DNA of 64,000 nt, taken from assembly GCA_951640165.1 (NCBI GenBank), contig OX621255.1, forward strand, positions 6,758,001 through 6,822,000, in the 5' to 3' direction. The notes below the pieces were generated by a model that searched no databases, was not told where the DNA came from, and saw only the letters and a list, made by a program, of their open reading frames with translations. Origin of the DNA: Pseudoips prasinana. Lineage: Eukaryota; Arthropoda; Insecta; Lepidoptera; Nolidae. Shown here in pieces: positions 30,673 through 41,141 of the stretch; the stretch's first letter is position 1; the number at the start of each line of letters is the position of its first letter. Position numbers and translations under genes: made by a program.

Positions 30673-31655
30673 CACACATGGCATGAAAATTCGACCACGA
30701 GAACATTACTATCTAACTAGCACACGTGGCATGAAAACTCGACCACAAAAACATTACTATCTAACTAGCACACGTGGCATGAAAATTCGACCACGAGAAC
30801 ATTACTATCTAACTAGCACGCGTGGCATGAAAATTCGACCACGAGAACATTACTATCTAACTTGCATACTTGTCATGAAAATTCGACCACGAGAACATTA
30901 CTACCTAACTAGCACACGGGGCATGAAAATTCGACCACGAGAACATTACTATCTAACTAGCATACTTGGCATGTTAATTCGACCACGAGAATATTACTAC
31001 CTAACTAGCACACGTGGCATGAAAAATCGACCACGAGAATATTACTACCTAACTAGCATACTTGGCATGAAAATTCGACCACGAGAACATTACTACCTAA
31101 CTAGCACACGGGGCATGAAAATTCGACCACGAGAACATTACTATCTAACTAGCATACTTGGCATGTTAATTCGACCACGAGAATATTACTACCTAACTAG
31201 CACACGTGGCATGAAAAATCGACCACGAGAATATTACTACCTAACTAGCATACTTGGCATGAAAATTCGACCACGAGAACATTACTACCTAACTAGCACA
31301 CGGGGCATGAAAATTCGACCACGAGAACATTACTATCTAACTAGCATACTTGGCATGTTAATTCGACCACGAGAATATTACTACCTAACTAGCACACGTG
31401 GCATGAAAAATCGACCACGAGAATATTACTACCTAACTAGCATACTTGGCATGAAAATTCGACCACGAGAACATTACTACCTAACTAGCACACGGGGCAT
31501 GAAAATTCGACCACGAGAACATTACTATCTAACTAGCATACTTGGCATGTTAATTCGACCACGAGAATATTACTACCTAACTAGCACACGTGGCATGAAA
31601 AATCGACCACGAGAATATTACTACCTAACTAGCATACTTGGCATATAATAATTCG
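30668..31655 (+). repeat. 48-bp minisatellite with 4-unit higher-order repeat
   Basis: Twenty 48-bp units (ATG start at 30683) keep one frame open to 31648: 16-residue units such as MKIRPREHYYLTSTRG and MKIRPREHYYLTSILG. Units 5-20 are four copies of a 192-bp four-unit block, so the array grew by block duplication. The frame stays open because 48 is a multiple of three; there is no signal peptide, splice site or non-repeat domain. I treat it as a satellite, not a gene, although a repeat protein cannot be excluded. A stray unit end (about 32143-32157, agcacacgtggcatgg) lies 480 bp downstream. Confidence 0.92.
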
Positions 31656-31787
31656 ACCAGGACAGGAGGTCTTCGGATATGAAAAATATGTTAGTAAGTA
31701 AGTAGTGTGTAAGATACTTAGAATAACTTGTTTAGTTATAAGAAAATACTATGTGTAAGAATTTGTGTAAGATACTTAGAATAACTA

Positions 31788-32042
31788 TTGACGGTCACCA
31801 TAGCCTAGTTGGTAGTGCTCCTGCCTACGAAGCTGGTGGTCCTGGGTTCGAATCCCGGTAAGTGCAAATATTTGTGTGATGAGTACGAATAATTGTTTCT
31901 GAGTCATGGATGTTTTCTATGTATATATGTATTTATCTATCTATATAAGTATGTATATCGTTGCCTGGTACCCATAGTACAAGCTTTGCTTAGTTTGGGG
32001 CTAGGATGATCTGTGTGACATTGTCCCCAGATATTATTAACT
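31788..32042 (+). repeat. SINE-C (tRNA-derived)
   Basis: Head GACGGTCACCATAGCCTAG with box A-like TAGCCTAGTTGGTAGTG and box B GGTTCGAATCC, tail 'caagctttgcttagtttggg' and 'acattgtccccagatatta'. Second copy at 55830-56066 (-). Confidence 0.85.
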
Positions 32043-32635
32043 TGTTTAGTTATAAGAAGTACTATCTGCCTACAAACTACGTAAGCCGTTTGGTGTAACA
32101 TACATGTAAAAACGCGAATTATGAAAGAACGACCTAAGCAGCACACGTGGCATGGAAATTGTTTTTTCTCGATCACACTGCATCATTGCATAAAGATAAA
32201 CATTTTATATTCTAACATTGACTTAGTTTAGTAATGAAATGCTAGTAGGTCTGTGCGACCTTTCTGAATACGTTGATTAATATCAGCTGTTTACTTATAA
32301 GTACCACGTGTTTATATTTTATTTAGACAGCATCATGTTTGTAGATATTTTTTGATAGGTATATCTTTTTTTTATTTTACATATAACCGATTATGCTGAA
32401 CTAATGCGGCTAAAGTTACAAAATCACACTTGTTAAAAAATATTATTAATCGAATTTTCTATGTAAAAAACAAATGTTTTAAGGCAATGATGTAAAATGA
32501 AATTTATAAAAAGCAATAACAAAATGTCAACATAAAGATGGAAGGATTTTAATGTCAACGTGTAAAAAACACATCGAGGCATTGTTTCAACTTCTTAAAC
32601 TGGTTTGAATTCGAGTTAGCAAAAATGGTGGATTT
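32043..32635. other. Intergenic, nothing recognised
   Basis: Apart from the stray minisatellite fragment near 32150, no feature is supported. Confidence 0.3.
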
Positions 32636-33180
32636 TTAATCAATCAATCAATCATTTATTTGGATGAATATGGTAAATACAAAATACAGATCTTAAAAAA
32701 TAAAATTATAGGAACAACATATTCTGCCAATATTTGGCGTACAAAATTAAATTTTATAATAGTTACAGTAACATAAACAATAATAATAATAATAATGTAA
32801 TATGTATAATAATAATGATATGCAGTTCTTATATTATTCTAGCGTGTCACTAAGAAAATCTGCAGTTGAGTAATAGCACTTTTGAATTAAGAAGCTCTTT
32901 GTTATCTTTTTAAACATAATTATATTTAAGTTTTAGTACGAGTCTGGAAACTTATTATAAATTTTTGGAGCTAGACAAAAGATGCTTTTCCACATAAGAG
33001 TTGTATTAGCTCTACCCATACACAGGTTATCTCTGCGCCTATTACGTATAGATACATCAGATAATATAGTGAACAAATGAGGGTTCGATTTTACGAATAA
33101 CGCTGTTTCTAGAATATATAGAGATGTAAGTGTAAGAATTTTGTGTTTAATAAAATACATCTCTGAAAACGTACGTACAA
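32636..33180 (-). mobile_element. CR1/jockey-group LINE 3' end
   Basis: The minus strand reads HKILTLTSLYILETALFVKS then NPHLFTI and later IYNKFPDSY, the conserved tail of this LINE group. The 3' UTR ends in AATAAATGATTGATTGATT at 32636-32655. 5'-truncated. Confidence 0.7.
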
Positions 33181-33775
33181 GTTTGGGTAAGTGGAATAAT
33201 ACTGTGAATTATGATTTTCCGTGTTTATTGCAAAACTCCATAGAAGGCTTAGAGGCTCTACCGGCTAAGTCGACGAACTTCAATTTCTTAAATGGCGTTC
33301 AATTAAATAAAGGTTAAAAATTACTTAATCAAGCGTTAAATCGGCTTGCATGAGCACATGTGACATTATAAATGGTCCGGAATCGATTGTCAACGTTGAA
33401 GCCGATTGTCAACGTTGAAGCCGACCACCATTAACGAAAACGATGTTCGGCGACTTAGCCGGTAGAGCCCCTGATAAAGTCTTCATTACCTACTATACTG
33501 AAGTAGGAATTTAACTTAACTAAGACTGACTACTTGACTAGAGAAAATGAAGTTAATATGTCAAACTACTAGTAAAATAATACAACACTCAAACTTTTAT
33601 TATTATTTAGTAGCTAAGATTAAAATCAAGACGCGATTAATACATTTATTTTGTCATTGACCATGTTATACGCTTTTGTAATTACCTAATAAGGTAACTT
33701 CGCCATTTAAAACAAATGATAAGGAATTATATTGCAATTGTACAATTGGGGTACCAAATCCAACAAAGAATCCAA
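33181..33775. other. Intergenic, nothing recognised
   Basis: It contains a tandem 18-bp duplication near 33383-33424 ('gattgtcaacgttgaagcc' twice). Otherwise featureless. Confidence 0.35.
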
Positions 33776-33779
33776 GTAC

Positions 33780-33903
33780 AGACGCCAGCACATCAAGCTA
33801 CCCCGATCTGTCAAATTTCCTAAATTGAAAGTGAACGTTATGCTTTCGTGATAAAGTTGAAAAGAAATTTGACGGATAGGGGTAGCTGGATGTGCTGGCG
33901 TCT
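33780..33903. mobile_element. MITE family M, copy 3
   Basis: AGACGCCAGCACATCAAGC on the left, GATGTGCTGGCGTCT on the right; flanks gtac and gtag. Confidence 0.85.
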
Positions 33904-33943
33904 GTAGGTACATTATGCAAAAGATGTCGTTGAGAAAATAATT

Positions 33944-34318
33944 TGACAGGCCGATTGGCGTAACTTTCACGTCGCAGGTCGTGGGTTCGATTCCCACTCA
34001 GGACAGATATTTGTGTGCGTGAACACATCTGTTTCTGTCTGGATCCATTACTTACTTACATAGATATATAAGTATGTATTTACAAAAGTAAAGTAGTATA
34101 TATGTTATCTGGTTTCCATAGTACAGCCGCCAGCACATCCAGCTACCCCAATCTGTCAAATTTCTTGTATAGATTTTCAACTTTATCACATAAGCATAAG
34201 ATTCACTATCAATTGGGGCAATTTGAAATATTGAGGTAGCTTGATGTGCTGGCGTCTGTACAAGCTCTGCTTAGTTTGGAATTAGATGGCCGTGTTTGAA
34301 TAATGCACCAGAATATTA
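33944..34318 (+). repeat. SINE-A, copy 4, split by a MITE
   Basis: Head and box B (GGGTTCGATTCC) at 33988-34000, body to 'ggtttccatagtac', then MITE M at 34125-34257. The SINE resumes 'gtacaagctctgcttagttt'. Confidence 0.85.
34125..34257. mobile_element. MITE family M, copy 4, in SINE-A
   Basis: A 133-bp element with AGCCGCCAGCACATC/GATGTGCTGGCGTCT ends. Comparison with uninterrupted SINE-A copies ('catagtacaagctctg') shows GTAC duplicated exactly on both sides, fixing the ends and a 4-bp target duplication. Confidence 0.92.
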
Positions 34319-35078
34319 TTTAATATATATTTGAAAAGCCATTTGGTGTTGTACAAGTATTTTTTTTAAATAATGTAAATAATGTTTGGTGGTTATACAG
34401 TTATAATGTTTACATGTTTATACCTAATGTTCATTCCAATGAAGTACATTTTTTTCACATTCATTAATAAAATATATTTTAATAATCCATTTTAATCATT
34501 TCTACGCGTTGTAGATGTGTGTAGCGTTGCATGGGGTAATGTCACGACTGACATATTATTCATGCCAAACTTGACAGCTATTGTTATACCAAGATAGCCG
34601 CTATGTTCTGTGTTAAATCGTTCTACTACGTTGTAAATGTGTAAAAGGATCAACAATTCAACAATACCAAATTATTAATTTAAAGTGATTTTTACAATGA
34701 AAAGGAAACACTATATATTTAGTGTTGAAAACATTAAAAAAATCCAGGATGTGTTTATCTCGTTATAGAGAGTTGAGTACCTGTTTTAAGTTCAATTGTG
34801 ACAAATTGCACCGATTATGTCAAGGTCAATGCGTTGATTATAACAATATTCTGGCATTACCTAGTGATTATTTGTGATCTCGTTCAATTTAACCACAATT
34901 GCCTTTTAGCGATCACAACAAATTACTGAAACCAAGTACTTTTATACAATGTGTAACATACCTATTGGAGAAAAATTTGAGAACGCTATGTTCCCATGAA
35001 ATTAATCAAATTAAAGTTGAAAAATAGGAGTAGACGTTCGTCTCATCAGCAGGTCGAATATTTAGATGTAATTGTTTA
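34319..35078. other. Intergenic, nothing recognised
   Basis: AT-rich; no feature supported. Confidence 0.3.
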
Positions 35079-35255
35079 CTAGCTGTGCCCCGCGGTTTCA
35101 CCCGCGTCAAACTTTATAAATCATAGCCTATGTGTTATTCGGATATATATGCTATATTACTACAAAGTTTCATCAAAATTCGTTCTGTAGTTTTTGCGTG
35201 AAAGAATAACAAACATCCATACTCACAAACTTTCGTATTTATTAAATTATTAGGA
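35079..35255 (-). mobile_element. Non-autonomous Helitron, second subfamily
   Basis: Minus strand: start TCCTAATAATTTAATAAATA, end hairpin GCGGGTGAAACCGC, then GGGGCACAGCTAG. It shares the 3' end with the 1552 Helitron but has a different body. Confidence 0.75.
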
Positions 35256-36735
35256 TATTCTACAGGTTATTCAGTCCCATACGCAAAAAAGTTCCTTAAG
35301 TTAAAACAGTTTGGGAAGTATCATACAATCTGCCTAGCTGATTGTTAATCTTGTATAGGAAGTAACTTGTATAGAATGTGCCACACGTTGTTCAGTTGAA
35401 TTGGCCAACTAAACTTCTTAAGTTAAACCTTGTATATGAAAGAAAAAAATAGACAGAGAGTGTAAATCTTGGCTCGGAAAATCTTTTCTAATACTACTGA
35501 GAATTTAAAATCTTGCCTAGTAATAAGAGGTATATTATGTGTTTTGTTTGTCATAAGTATATGGGGTAAGGTGGACATGAAGATATCTGACGTAGTCTCT
35601 GATAGTTCGTGTAAAAAGAGTATTGATAACAACTTTTTTTAGTATATTGCCATTTCTAAATCTATTGATTGTTTTAAATTAAATTCAGATTTCAAAAAAT
35701 ATCTTTGAAGCCTGCGGTAAATTAAAACGTTCGCACATGATTGATATAATTTGCCTTCATCGGAATTATTAGTATGTATATTAAAAGTATTTATGGTAGT
35801 AAGTAGTATAAGAATATTATAAGTATTTTAATATTGTCAGATTTTCTTGTATTATATGCTATCATGTAAATAGAACGCTAAAAACATACTAATGCAACTA
35901 CTTTATTGTCAAACGTAAATTATTGTTGCAAGTTTACGTATCACAATCATCACTGATTCAGAGATCGTGAACATGTTATTTTTCAACACATTAAAATAAA
36001 TTCTTATATATACAAACACATAGTTATACATTATTTAATTATCGCACACTCATAAATATTTTCATTGTGACGCCATTGTGTTTGTAATATGTAGTAGATA
36101 ATATAAAAAAAGATGTCTCAATATTCCAATGAGTGAAGATCTGGATTTATCCTGAAATACGTGTATGTAAATAATACATATTCTTAGTAACTTACAATGT
36201 AGATATGTACCAATAGTGTAAAAAATATAGTGTTGTAAAAAAGAAGGTCGCTATTGAAATACTTGCTATAAAATTCCGGTTTGCTACTTTTCATCTAATC
36301 TTTATCCAGTAATCTAAATTTTAAATGCAGTTTGGAAGATAAACGTTATTTGAAATATGTAGGTAGCGGTAAAGTACTGTACGTATTCAATGTTCGGTAT
36401 ACAGGGTCACGTAAATGTTGATCATGTAAATGGTAATCATTAAGAGCGCTCACAATTTGAAATGAAATAAAACTTGTTTAAGTAACATAATAACAAAGAA
36501 TCTAAATAAACTTATGAATATACATAACTAACTACATTGGAAAGAAAAACTAAATCTACAAAAAAGTTAATTATATACATAGTGAATGATAACTAACTAC
36601 AGATGGCGTCGTAGTATTACTCCGAATCGAGGTAATTAGAAAATGTGCCCAGAAGACTATCCGCATTATCATGTTGAATTGCCAAACTAATTCTAGGCCA
36701 AAGAAAAAGCCAGCCCTCTGGCAATTTTTATTACA
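35256..36735. other. Intergenic, nothing recognised
   Basis: 1.5 kb AT-rich. Short unconvincing frames (for example 35423-35632 on the minus strand); no repeat shared with the rest of the window that I noticed. Confidence 0.3.
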
Positions 36736-36809
36736 TACTAAAGGATATTCGATGACAGCTGAATGTCGTCCACTGCTAAACAAAGACCTCTCCACAGGAT
36801 TTCCGCAAT

Positions 36810-37185
36810 TAGGGTTACCATATGTAAATAGAGGGATGCCTGTCTATGGTACCTAAAATGCCTGAATTTTCAGAAAAATGCCTGTTTGAAGCAAAACGCT
36901 GTAGGTAATAAGTTACTGATATTTGTCAAGGAGATTATTTTTTTTATAGTTCTTTCTTATCTAATAAATAAACGTAAAAATCTTCACAAGATACAGTTTT
37001 GTAATTTTACTGTGTAATCAATATTGCTTTTACTGATTCAATTGTCAGCCGATTTCTGTCTTTACTCCACTGGGCGTTGACGAGACCCTGCCGAAATGCC
37101 TGTCTCAGACCAAGCCGGCCGCACGCCTGTCTAAACCTTAAAATGCCTGCCAAATGCGGCCAAAGCCTGTCATATAGTAACCCTA
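36810..37185. mobile_element. hAT-type MITE
   Basis: Terminal repeats TAGGGTTACCATATG and, inverted, TAGGGTTACTATATG. An exact 8-bp duplication TCCGCAAT (36802-36809, 37186-37193) identifies hAT-type insertion. 376 bp, repeated 'atgcctg' words inside, no frame. Confidence 0.88.
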
Positions 37186-37260
37186 TCCGCAATGGAATTG
37201 TGTCTATCATTTGACGGTATACGCCATAATGGCCACCGTTTGGCAGTCGGGCTGGTGATC

Positions 37261-37391
37261 GGACCAGCACATCAAGCTACCCCAATCTGTCAAATTTCCC
37301 CAATTGAAAGTGAACCTTATGCTTTTGTGATAAAGTTGAACATCTATAAAAGAAATATGGCAGATTGGGTTACCTGGATGTGCTGTCGTCT
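37261..37391. mobile_element. MITE family M, copy 5
   Basis: ACCAGCACATCAAGCTACCC on the left, GGATGTGCTGTCGTCT on the right; flanks gatc/gttc. It lies inside repeat family K. Confidence 0.8.
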
Positions 37392-37966
37392 GTTCAAAGA
37401 CAGACGATGCTGCCCGTTCGCTATTAGGAAGTCCCGAAGGACGACTTCTACGCCCCCCAACGTGATAGGATGGAGGGGTGATATTCGTTGCCATCACCAA
37501 CATAATTTACATTATTTAATTAATATCTACGACGATAGCTATATAGGAGCGAAGTCTCTTCATCATAATTTTAGGGTGGAAATCTTCATTTACATTTTAC
37601 TAGTTGTTCCGGCGAATTATTTAGTACTATATATATATATATATATCTCGTACTATATAATAGCTACCAGAAAAAAAGAGCAACGACTCACAGTCTTCTG
37701 TCACATTCGCATACTCACTTTTCGGATATTTAAAACATTTTTCATACAAATCTGACAACAACGAACACATAAAAGAAACTTTCTTTTATGTGTAAGTTTT
37801 ACCTCTTTATTATTTATAACTTATTTATTAACGGGACTGTTGGCGTGGCTGGTAGATATGGTGCCTTTCACGCTGCAGGTCGTGGGTTCGATTCCCACCC
37901 GGGACAGATATTTGTGTGCATGAACATGTCTGTTTGTCCTGAGTCTGGGTGTAAATTATCTATATA

Positions 37967-39232
37967 CATTCAGTCAAAAAAGTATCGGGAATAGATGATT
38001 TGTTTATGGTTCCAAATTCAATTTTTTTTTTTGTCGTATTTAGATTGGCACCACTGTTTTCCATTTTGGCGCGGAGTTTGAGTTGCATCTGTTATTTATA
38101 TTAAATACAGTGCTGGTTTTAGTAATATCATATTATAGTGTGTATTGAGAATTTCATAATGGACAAAAATATCGAACAAAGTTTGTCTTAAATTTTGCAT
38201 CGCTAATGGAATTTCGTGTTCGGAGTCACTGAAAATGTTACAGAAGGCTTACGGTGAATCGACTTTATCAAAAACTCGTGCTTATGAGTGGTTCAAAGCG
38301 TTCAAAAGCGGTCGAGATGTGATGAAAGATTTGCCTCGCTCTGGTAGGCCATCAAGTTAACATCACAAAAGTGAAGGAAATAGTGACTGAAAATCCTCAT
38401 TTAACTCTGAGAGAGATAGCCGCCGAACTTTCTGTATCTCACGAGTCGATTCGTACTATTTTAACTAATCATTTGGGCATGAAACATGTTGCCGCTCGGC
38501 TAGTCCCAAAAGATCTGAATTTTCTCCAAAAACTCAAAAGCATGAAAGTTGCTGAGGACATGGTAGAACGAGTCAATTACGACCCTACGTGGGTTTACGA
38601 GTTTGACATGCAAACTAGTCAACAAGCTTCGGAGTGGCGCCTTCCAACTGAACCGAAACCGAAAAAACCACGCCAAAGTCGATCAAATTTCAAAGTCATG
38701 TTGACTATTTTCTTTGACTATCGCGGTGTTGTGCACTCTGAATTCTTACCGGAAGGTCGAACGGTAAATAAATAATATTATTTGAGCGTTATGCGGAGTT
38801 TAAGAGACCAAATTCGACGAAAAAGGCCAGATTTGTGGAAAGCAAATTCTTGGATTTTGCACCACGATAATGCGCCTTCGCACAAGGCCATCATTGTGAA
38901 CGAATTTTTGACCAAACACTCAACAAATACCATCCAGCAACCACCATATTCACCAGATATGGCTCCAGCTGACTTCTTTCTTTTTCCTAAACTCAAATTA
39001 CCACTTCGTGGTACCCGTTTTCAATCGGTAGAAGACATAAAGGAGAATTCGCGGCGAGAACTGAACTCAATTCCGAAAGCAGTGTTTAAAAAATGTTTTG
39101 ATGAATGGATTATTCGTTGGCGTAAGTGTATCGTTTCTGAAGGAGCATACTTTGAAGGTGATAAAATAAATTTGGATGAATAACAAACATTTTGTATATT
39201 ATTGATCTTTTCCCGGTACTTTCTTGACAGAG
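37967..39232 (+). mobile_element. mariner-family element, decayed
   Basis: 1266 bp with terminal repeats CATTCAGTCAAAAAAGTATC... and, inverted, CTCTGTCAAGAAAGTACCGG.... TA is duplicated at 37965-37966 and 39233-39234. Inserted in SINE-A copy 5, so younger than that SINE. Confidence 0.9.
38158..39183 (+). pseudogene. mariner transposase, disrupted
   Basis: Reads MDKNIEQSLS, then after a frameshift KFCIANGISCSESLKMLQKA...LPRSGRPSS, a second frameshift near 38358, then VKEIVTENPHLTLREIAAEL through GRTVNK, an in-frame TAA at 38773, and YYLSVMRSL to KINLDE. Catalytic residues are still visible: Asp in NYDPTWVYEFD, HHDNAPSHKA and PDMAPADFFLF, with 34 residues between the last two Asp (D34D). The Glu usual after the first Asp is Pro. 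At least two frameshifts and one nonsense codon make it inactive. Confidence 0.9.
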
Positions 39233-39351
39233 TAGTATGTATTTACAAAAGAAAGTACATGTAGTATATCAGTTATCTGGTTTCTATAAGCTCTGCTTAG
39301 TTTGGGATCAGATGACCTAATGTCCCAGGATATTATTATTAATTATCCAAT

Positions 39352-39820
39352 TTGGTGCACACGTTTGAAAGTTATGAGCGCATTGATTTATTTTGATTTA
39401 TATAGTTTTCATATTTACCTTATAAGGATTATATTTTTACAAAATCTTGCGTACGTTAACGAATATGATGATGTTATACATCATTCGCAGAAGAATATTT
39501 AATGGTAAATAAAGAATACACAATGTAAATGTTACCAGGTAAACAGAAATCACGTGCATTCGTCTACAGATATCACGTGTATTGATAGGCACCTATCACT
39601 ACTGTATATATGGATTGTATTTAAACCCATTTACATTTTCATAGCCAGTTAATTTATTTACCCCTGTAGGATACCGTTAATGTATTTTATAAAAATTTCA
39701 TAGAAAAATACGATTGTCTTTTATGCACGTGACCGCTGTCTAGCTCTAAACGGTAGCAATTTTTAAGTGAGGTAGAGCATAGTGTGGTTTACTCTACAAG
39801 CAGCTGGACCTGGGCAAGTT
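39352..39820. other. Intergenic, nothing recognised
   Basis: No feature supported. Confidence 0.3.
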
Positions 39821-39824
39821 CCTC

Positions 39825-40140
39825 CACCTTTCGATAAGGGGGAATGCCTGCGCATGCCCAAGCAAAAAATGTCTGCGGATGAGTATGTCGAACTCGCTCC
39901 GACTAAACCTAACCCGCCGTGAACATCTCTTGGCGCCTGATGGGCGGAACGTGGGTATGCTGCTCCGGTGCCTACCTCCCTTCTGTGCCATGTCCCAGAT
40001 GGTCGGGATACGTAACCTGGGAGGGCTCTGGATGCCCTATTGCCGACTCCTGCTTGCACAGTACGACACAGCGACTGCTCCACAAACAGATCGCTGTCAC
40101 TCCGGAGCTGCTAGCACGTGGTGGCAGTTGAGCAGTTCTC
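39825..40140 (+). repeat. Dispersed repeat family C, longest copy
   Basis: Shares 'aatgcctgcgcatgcc', 'ccgactaaacctaaccc' and 'tggcgcctgatgggcgg' with the other copies. The longer frames on both strands (about 100 codons) have no domain I know. Confidence 0.5.
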
Positions 40141-40484
40141 ACACTTCAAGTATAAAAACTGCTTGAAACTAAATAATATAGTATGTACAATATATACTGT
40201 GCAATGAGTTCCTTGTTGTGTGCTTTATAGATATATTATCACTATGTTTATAACATGATGCACCAAAAAAGAAGCCTCGTTTTGAAAGATTATTATCTTA
40301 CAAGATATATTAACTCTGTATTGTACACTAATATTAAAATCGCAGGACACAGGTACACGGCCGTATAATTAAAATTGCTCTTATCACTAACATGTGATCT
40401 CTTCCCGACAAGACGCATCTGAACTCTGTTTTAAATAATATGCACTACAAAACTTCACTTATCTAATTATTAAAATAAAATAAA
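40141..40484. other. Intergenic, nothing recognised
   Basis: No feature supported. Confidence 0.3.
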
Positions 40485-41010
40485 AGTAAAAAAGGTTTTT
40501 ATTCACGTAGACTTTAAAAAAGCGCTTGTAAATAGTCAGAACATGTTTGTAGTAATTTATAACTAAATTATAATTATTTGTAGGTACATATAGATATTTA
40601 GGTACACGGATTGTAGGAACTAATTTACAATAAGATTTATTTAATAACAGTAACGATATTTAACTAACTTAATTAATAAACCTACACATGATCCTTGACA
40701 TTAAGTCAAGGATCATGTGTAGGTTTAATTATCAAAAATTTATTTTCAGCTATATTTTTACTACATATTGTCTGAATGGTTCTGTCTATATTAAGGTACC
40801 AATTTTAATGTTATCATTATGGCGGACCTTGTGTTTATAACGACGGTCGTGCTTTAATGCTACCACCGGATCCAATGCGCCCCAACTGAGAAGACCCAGC
40901 GAAACAAACTCAGCGGGTGCCTCTACTACCGGTTTCAACACGGCCCAGTTGAGACGCTCCGGCGAAACATACTCAATGGGGCATATACACGAGATTTGGT
41001 CCACTTGTTA
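40485..41010 (-). mobile_element. Repeat family G with conserved peptide
   Basis: The minus-strand frame 41004-40786 ends ...AEFVSLGLLSWGALDPVVAL then KHDRRYKHKVRHND. The copy at 56190-56625 encodes the same peptide with a few substitutions, so it derives from a real reading frame. The 3' part with GAATAAAAACC recurs at 44455-44705 and 25720-25960. A palindrome (40679-40725, aacctacacatgatccttga and complement) lies inside. Probably the 3' end of a LINE or other autonomous element; family not recognised. Confidence 0.6.
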
Positions 41011-41141
41011 CCGACCGTAGTCTATACTAATATTAAACTTTCCTATATCTAAAAAATTCACAACCTCTGCACCAATCAATTACCGCAGATATAACTAACG
41101 ACACATACCATCACTGTCACAGTCGATCCCCATCAGCCAAA

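Larger units (their letters stand above)
36740..37500. repeat. Repeat family K, copy 1, with two insertions
   Basis: 'gtcgtccactgctaaacaaa', 'atacgccataatggccaccg', 'ttggcagtcgggctggtgat' and 'acgacttctacgccccccaa' align in order with the copy at 55560-55830. It is interrupted by the hAT-like MITE (36810-37185) and MITE M (37261-37391). Confidence 0.75.
37831..39350 (+). repeat. SINE-A, copy 5, split by a mariner
   Basis: SINE head, box B (GGGTTCGATTCC) and body run to 'attatctata'. The mariner follows, then the SINE resumes 'gtatgtatttacaaaagaaa' through 'gctctgcttagtttgggatc'. Confidence 0.88.

Noticed and set aside
30683..31648. Repeat-protein gene of 321 codons
   Set aside because: Frame openness follows from the unit length; no signal peptide, splice sites or unique domain. 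Kept as a satellite with the doubt stated.
30668..31655. CRISPR-like array of direct repeats
   Set aside because: Units are contiguous 48-bp tandem repeats without unique spacers, in a eukaryotic genome; it is a minisatellite.
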